In this document: positions 59,423 through 64,000 of the stretch, one piece after another
Layout: every line of letters starts with the position of its first letter
How positions within the stretch are numbered: the stretch's first letter is position 1
Origin: Paralithodes platypus
Lineage: Eukaryota > Arthropoda > Malacostraca > Decapoda > Lithodidae
Reading direction: 5' to 3'
DNA: 64,000 nucleotides
NCBI GenBank assembly: GCA_032716605.1
Contig: CM064480.1
Coordinates: 29,732,879 to 29,796,878, forward strand
Notes under the pieces: generated by a model
Databases searched by the model: none
What the model was told of the DNA's origin: nothing
What the model saw: the letters and a program-made list of their open reading frames with translations, nothing else
Made by a program: the position numbers and the translations under genes

Positions 59423-60600
59423 AGACCTAGATGTGCCATGACTCTTGACCAGTGTTAACGTAAGAAACTCAAAGTCGTGCTTTACGTTTTCCCTTGTACT
59501 TGCTTCTAGTTTCGCCGTTTGTTGGGGAACAATACATACCTGTCCTACACCGGCTTTGTATATAAATACTTCCTCGGGTCCGGGCTCACGTGACACCCTG
59601 AAGAGGAGATATAGATATAACATTGCCATTTTTATAATTACACACACTCTACACGTCATCCGAGAGCTCCTGTCGCATATCTGAGTTTATGCACTACTAT
59701 CACTTAGGTCTAGACATAATAGTGTATCTTGTCGCATAGTTGATGCTTGCAATTCATGCTTTAGAGTCGAATTTATGTAGAATCTTTGTTGTCTCAGAGT
59801 TAATCTTTGCACTTGCATTTTATGCTTTTAGAGTTTATTCCATGTTGTTGTTGTTGTTGTTGTTCCCCAGGCTGTCTGGCCGAACAGCCCCAAGGTCTCG
59901 AGCAAGGCCAAGGCCACAAACGAGCGCCCCCACAAAATCCCTCCTGCCTACCACTAACAAAGCCCGGGTGACCGAAGCCACTCCAAGGCAGGGAGCTGAG
60001 GAGGGTGCGGAAACGCCCGGGAAACCAAAGCCCCACCCAAGGCCCCGTGCCCCTCAGCAATTATGAAGGGAAAGTTGAGGGGCAAGGGAAAAATGTGACG
60101 CTTTGGCTCCCAATCTGCCAACTTCTAGGTTGGCAGTAGGGAGGTCAATCCACGGAAAAGACGCCGCCACTTGAGATCTAGAAGATATATAAGTAAAAGG
60201 AACAGTCAGAGTAAGCTATGGGTATGGCAGAGATAGCTCAGTTCTCACTCGGATAGACCAGCCCATCACCACATGACTAGAACCCAATCCTCTCAGCATC
60301 AGCTAGGAAAGGCCCTAGAAAGCCGCCCTTTGGCTGTTAAACTCTTTAGTTACCTTTTGAGAGCTATCGCTCTTTTGTGCTTAAATCTTGTTAGCAGTCA
60401 TCCATGTTATTTTACTATCAACTTATGATTATTACTTTGCCGTTATTTTAGGACTATCTGCTTTTGTGGAGGCCTATTGCCACATTTATTTATTACCCTA
60501 TGTCTTAGATACGAGCCTTGTGAGATGACTTATATATGCTATTCGATATTTGGGAAGTGCGACCCGAATATACCACGCTTCTTGAAAGCATGGCATAACA
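59423..60600 (+). repeat. Gypsy 3' LTR, second part
   Basis: Resumes AGACCTAGATGTGCC, matching 37208 onward, and ends GGCATAACA at 60600. It is interrupted by the AAC-tailed retroposon at 59847-60334. Confidence 0.88.
59847..60334 (-). mobile_element. (AAC)n-tailed retroposon, copy 2
   Basis: The tail is seen as GTTGTTGTTGTTG at its left end, and TGTT flanks both sides (59843-59846, 60335-60338). The 5' LTR (37640: TTCCATGTTAAACTC) is the empty site. It is the reference for copy 1 (25755-27606). Confidence 0.85.
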
Positions 60601-60814
60601 TAAATACTGTATATACACGCACACGCGTTTAGTTTTTTGTTTTTTAATCCATGAATATATTTTACATAAATGTATCCTACTAAACATTCGGAAAGTATTC
60701 AAATAATCATGACACCTATTTTTCAAACTATAAAGATGTTATTATGTTTACATATTTGTTATATACTTATTTTATTTACTTATTATTATTTATTATTTGC
60801 TTAGTAAAAACAAG

Positions 60815-60914
60815 ATGCAGAATCCAAGTGATAAAGTAAGTGGCCATCCTCCAAAACTGATGGACACCGTGTGGACGTCTTTCATATGGACCTTCAGCTC
60901 CCCACTGGCACAAG
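60815..60914 (+). CDS. Ionotropic receptor exon: pore loop
   Basis: 33 codons plus one base, ending at donor GTAAGA (60915). It contains LMDTVWTSFIWTFSSPLAQ, matching the re-entrant pore loop of ionotropic glutamate-type receptors (compare the xxWxxFGxxxxQ pattern). The exon start is uncertain: an acceptor AG lies at 60803-60804 or at 60819-60820, and the ATG at 60815 is not necessarily a start codon. The phase (one base over) matches the next exon. The product is a chemosensory-type ligand-gated channel of the IR family in the plasma membrane. Earlier exons with the ligand lobe and M1 are not in the sequence I could read upstream, which is filled with repeats. Confidence 0.75.
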
Positions 60915-61040
60915 GTAAGAGCTTAAAGTATTTTATACTCTAACCCATCTCTTCGAACTAAGCATAATCGTCCTTGTTCATAGTATAAACATTGTATTTT
61001 ATGAATGTTATTTCACTACTTTAGCAACCTTTTCCTCCTG

Positions 61041-61182
61041 CTCTATGCCTCTGGTGGCTGTCTGGGCAACTCAGTGCGAGTAGTGGCGGGTTTATGGTTG
61101 GTCATGGCACTGATCATAGCTTCCATGTAGGCTACCGCTGTAACCTAAAGGCCACGATCATTGTCCTCTCCTTCCATCTCTT
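61041..61182 (+). pseudogene. Decayed duplicate of the IR pore/M3 exon
   Basis: It reads GNSVRVVAGLWLVMALIIAS in one frame, then after a 5-base insertion YRCNLKATIIVLSF, parallel to VRVVAGVWLVMALIVAS and YRSNLKAMLIAPSF of the true exon at 61314. The splice acceptor position has CTC instead of CAG, and a TAG follows the membrane segment. A further short fragment (TACTGCAACTTCAAGGTCATG, 61226-61246) may be a third partial copy. It is non-coding now. Confidence 0.8.
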
Positions 61183-61313
61183 TGTCTGCCTCATCCGTTT
61201 TGTTATCTCTTTTCCCTCCATATAGTACTGCAACTTCAAGGTCATGTGTTTCTCTCCCTTATCTGTCTGTATGTCTCATCACTTTCTTTCTTCTTTCTGT
61301 CTCACCCCTGCAG

Positions 61314-61547
61314 CATGCCCGTGGTGGCCCCGCGGCAGTTCAGTCCGAGTGGTGGCAGGGGTGTGGCTGGTGATGGCGTTGATCGTAGCTTCTGTGTATC
61401 GCTCCAATCTCAAAGCCATGCTCATCGCCCCCTCCTTCCGCCTCCCCTTCGACAGCATGGAGGAGCTGGTGAAGACAGACATCCCCACCCTGGTCGCTAA
61501 TGGCACCATGGTTCACCGCTACATGATGGTGGGTACCGTGGGAGATG
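61314..61547 (+). CDS. Ionotropic receptor exon: M3 and S2 start
   Basis: Acceptor CACCCCTGCAG ends at 61313. Two bases complete the Ala codon from the previous exon, giving AQACPWWPRGSSVRVVAG. The M3 helix is VWLVMALIVASVYRSNLKAM, corresponding to the SYTANLAAFL region of glutamate receptors. S2 follows: FRLPFDSMEELVKTDIPTLV, ANGTMVHRYMM. Two donors fit the downstream frame: GTGGGT at 61529 (phase 0, joining 62405) or GTAAAG at 61548 (phase 1, joining an acceptor after CAAG at 62408). Confidence 0.85.
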
Positions 61548-62404
61548 GTAAAGAATAATTGATATTTCCATGTTCATTGTAGTTTGCTCAGTTTACACTC
61601 TCTACAATTATCTATCAATTTCTTGATAGCAGAATGTTCAAATATAGTATCACTTTCAGGTGATCTTCTCTCCTTTCCACCTACCTTATAATTGGCCGTG
61701 TGACATACACACTTAGGCAGACATTTTCAGTAATCAAGAAAGGGACACAACAATTCCTTAATTGTCTATTTAAGATGACCAGAGTTTACATACTGGTAAG
61801 CTGTGAAACTACAGTGAAAGCATAGGGGGGAAAGAGGGGAGAGGCTAGAAGTGATGAGATCAAAGAAAAACAAATCTAAGTCATACCCATCGCTAAGTTT
61901 GTCGCCTGTATTTATGCTGATATGTATTTCTAACAATTATTGCATGCAAATATGTGAGAGTTTAAGAGAAACTTTTGGCAAAATTGATAGGATAGAGAAC
62001 ATAGAATTCTCATATTGTCTTGAGTTTAAAAACACCAAGATAGAATTGGAAACCGTAAGCTAAGTTACAAAGTAAATTCTGCATAAGGGTAATCTGTGAC
62101 AGATGGTAACACATTTGGTTCACAACCGAGAGGGCCTGGGTTCAATTCCTGGGCAGGACAAGCCAAATGGGCAAGTCTTACAAAACCGGATGTCTGTTCA
62201 CTTAGTAGTAAATAGGAATCTGGAGTGAAATGACACTAACAACGTCGCATATGTGGTACTAAACTGTGATAGCAAGTTCCAAGCGTAAGGGAATTCCTTT
62301 ACAAGATCTGGTGCTTAATAATAGACGAGAGACTTTTTCTATAATTATTTTTATTCTAAATGGCTATACCTAAAATTAGTTATATATTTCCATTCCTTTT
62401 TCAG
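61548..62404 (+). other. Intron of the ionotropic receptor gene, containing a SINE
   Basis: AT-rich with no ORF of note; a tRNA-derived SINE lies at about 62093-62235. Confidence 0.6.
62093..62235 (+). repeat. tRNA-derived SINE
   Basis: An A-box-like GACAGATGGTAACACATTTGG and a B-box GGGTTCAATTCC (62138-62149) in tRNA-like spacing, then a body with TGTTCACTTAGTAGTAAATAGG. It is in the receptor intron, in the same orientation as the gene. Confidence 0.65.
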
Positions 62405-62560
62405 CAAGCTCTTCCAGGCAGCATCCTACACCAGCTCAAGAAACAAGCGGTGGTGCCAAAAAATGTATTCCAACAGGCCTTGAGAGTGGTGGATGGCAAG
62501 TATGCCTTTCTCACTAGCAGGCAGACCATTCTCTATATGATCCACACACACTATGAGAAT
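62405..62560 (+). CDS. Ionotropic receptor exon: S2 lobe
   Basis: Acceptor TTTTTCAG ends at 62404 and donor GTTAGT starts at 62561; 156 bases, phase 0. It encodes ALPGSILHQLKKQAVVPKNV and VVDGKYAFLTSRQTILYMIH, typical of the second half of an IR ligand-binding lobe. The last exon(s) with M4 are not seen in the remaining 1.4 kb, so the gene continues beyond the window. Confidence 0.8.
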
Positions 62561-62759
62561 GTTAGTGAACTATGCTGTAGTTGCGGGTTATTAAATACAC
62601 TGGGATAGTTTTACTAGTTTATCATATAGGTTTCTATATACTGTAGTACACATGTGTGGATAGTAATCCTCAAAGGAAGCTTTGATGACACCCTGAAGTC
62701 GATACGGCGACGGCGGAGACTGGAGGGACAGGCACTGTGTAGATTGTCTGTCTTACATT

Positions 62760-63045
62760 TCGAAACCCATTACGCCATCAGACAGTACACTAGGACCATA
62801 CGGCTGGGAGAGTGTAGATAACAGAGAAAGGGTGTTGTAGATAGAGGAAGCTGTTGGAATGGCTTTGATATATGTGTTAATAGTCTGTATACGTCGTCGA
62901 GGTGTCCCCCAACTGGGTGCGAACATGATATACATGCTAGGACTTACTACCACACCCACTAAATGTCCGCCTTGGCTGGAATCGAACCCAGGTCAAGCAG
63001 ATTCACACATGAGCGTCCTCTCCACTCGATCGCCGCGGCTCTCAG
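62760..63045 (-). repeat. tRNA-derived SINE, minus strand
   Basis: The minus strand has an A-box-like GCCGCGGCGATCGAGTGGA (63021-63039) and a B-box TGGGTTCGATTCC (62978-62990), then a body running towards 62760. Boundaries are uncertain. Confidence 0.6.
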
Positions 63046-63195
63046 TAGGTAGAGCACTTCTATTTCTGGTGAAGAGGGTGTCTCTTGACTGCAGGGCAGT
63101 GATGGTTGTTCTCTACAGCTGGGTGGCAATATGGAGGGTCTCTGGAACTGGACAGTGTGGTTTTGGTGGTTGCCATGCTTCTTGTAACAGCCATT

Positions 63196-64000
63196 TTTTT
63201 TTTTTTCTTATGTGAGTGAGGGAAACAATAGCCAGAACTGCCTGTAGTGAGTGCCTCTCCCAGAGTTGAAAGAGTGACAGGGACAAGATCAAGGGCCGTT
63301 CGAGCCAAAATACCTGGACACACGAAGTTTGAAGCAATTTAAGCCATAGGAAGAGGGAAAGACTTATTATGGGAGAGAGTTACAGAGCTCAGCAGTTGAA
63401 TAGAAGAAAGACAGAATAATGGTTGGAGAGTTGCACAGAGTAGGGGTGGGATTGTTTTTGCAAAACGGGTACTATGTACCCTATGAAGAGGAGGTGGTAT
63501 ACACTGGGAAAACTCTGAGGAACACTGATTTTTGTAGTAGCGACTAGCGATAGAATAGCGAGAGAGATGCAACATTGCGGCGGAGAGGGAGAGTTTGCAG
63601 AGAGTTGGTGAGTTGACGGGAGTTTATGATACAAAAGACTTTCTTTTCTACTTTTTCTTGAAGTGCTGTGTGAGAGGATCCTCTCCAGACATGTGAACAA
63701 TACTCAATACAAGGATGCACTGTGCCCCTGTACAGAGCAAGAAGCTGTGCAGGGATAAAGAACCCCTTAAGGTGGTTGAGTACACCCAGCTTCTGGGAGG
63801 CTGCCTTAGCAAGACTGGTAATATGGTCCTTCCAAGAGAGAGCAGAAGAAAATGAGACACCAAGAATATTGAGAGAAGATGAAGGATTGATTTTTGTATT
63901 GTTGAAGTATAAAGGATAGTCCTCTGGGAGTTCCAGATGGGTAGTAATATGAAGAAATTGGGTTTTGGAAGCATATAAGGCAACAAGGTTTTCTCTCCCC
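63196..64000 (-). mobile_element. LINE 3' part running off the window
   Basis: The minus strand encodes the RT thumb and C-terminal region: NLVALYASKTQFLHI, LNILGVSFSSALSWKDHITS, LAKAASQKLGVLNHLKGFF, LLALYRGTVHPCIEYCSHVW, then after frame breaks RYYKNQCSSEFSQCIPPPLH. It ends in an A-run (T-run at 63196-63209). It resembles Jockey-group elements common in arthropods. The catalytic domain lies beyond the right edge. Confidence 0.85.

Larger units (their letters stand above)
35655..60600 (+). mobile_element. Ty3/gypsy retrotransposon with 2.4-kb LTRs, heavily nested
   Basis: Direct repeats starting TGATATGCGGCCTATTGAGAAA at 35655 and 47206 and ending GGCATAA(T/C)A at 38056 and 60600 are LTRs. 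Between them lie PBS, gag, protease, RT, RNase H and integrase in gypsy order. Pol is split by the insertion 42261-45599 and the 3' LTR by 49014-59422. Without insertions the element is about 11 kb. It carries multiple frameshifts and stops and is inactive. The outer target duplication is not clear. Confidence 0.88.

Overview
The window is eukaryotic and looks like arthropod, most likely decapod crustacean, DNA. The reasons are AT-rich non-coding sequence, long TA, CA and GATA microsatellites, an interstitial TTAGG-type repeat, tRNA-derived SINEs, spliced coding exons (GT...AG with matching phase), and a dense nest of arthropod-type BEL/Pao, Ty3/gypsy, DIRS-like, Jockey/CR1-like, Helitron, piggyBac-like and hAT elements. 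The genus cannot be fixed from sequence alone. No bacterial operons, CRISPR arrays or rRNA genes were seen.

Layout. 1-3.8 kb: AT-rich DNA, TA repeats, a 25-copy 31-bp satellite and a large palindrome. 3.8-7.3 kb: three head-to-tail Helitron copies; the middle one holds a TTAA-flanked element that in turn holds a GATA-tailed LINE. 7.7-21.9 kb: a complete but dead BEL/Pao retrotransposon on the minus strand (LTR, PBS, an SGNH-hydrolase-like ORF, gag, protease, RT, RNase H, integrase, PPT, LTR). It is interrupted by a 4-kb LINE with a 9-bp target duplication, by two TTAA elements, and by a rolling-circle-like element inside its 5' LTR. 21.9-23.8 kb: more of that rolling-circle-like family, filled with a GATGGT-type minisatellite. 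23.8-27.6 kb: SINE sequence and an AAC-tailed retroposon split by a hAT-type element. 27.8-33.4 kb: tandem TTAA elements, one split by an unclassified element (called X here). 33.7-34.9 kb: a 44-bp satellite split by a TTAA element. 35.7-60.6 kb: a gypsy element with very long (2.4 kb) LTRs. Its pol is split by a second member of the X-like class carrying a LINE, and its 3' LTR is split by another X copy. That X copy carries a DIRS-like element (itself carrying a CR1-like LINE) and a Helitron. 60.8-62.6 kb: three exons of an ionotropic-receptor gene, the only recognisable host gene. 63.2-64.0 kb: the 3' end of another LINE running off the window.

The main interest is structural. Insertions are nested so cleanly that empty sites can be read from sibling copies within the window, which fixes element boundaries, target duplications and relative ages. 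The least expected items are the SGNH-hydrolase-like ORF in the 5' leader of a BEL/Pao element, the X-like elements with 6-bp target duplications, the T|T-inserting rolling-circle-like family in head-to-tail array, a DIRS-like element with a tyrosine recombinase but no visible reverse transcriptase, and a decayed duplicate of the ion-channel exon. All calls were made by eye; no alignments or database searches were run.
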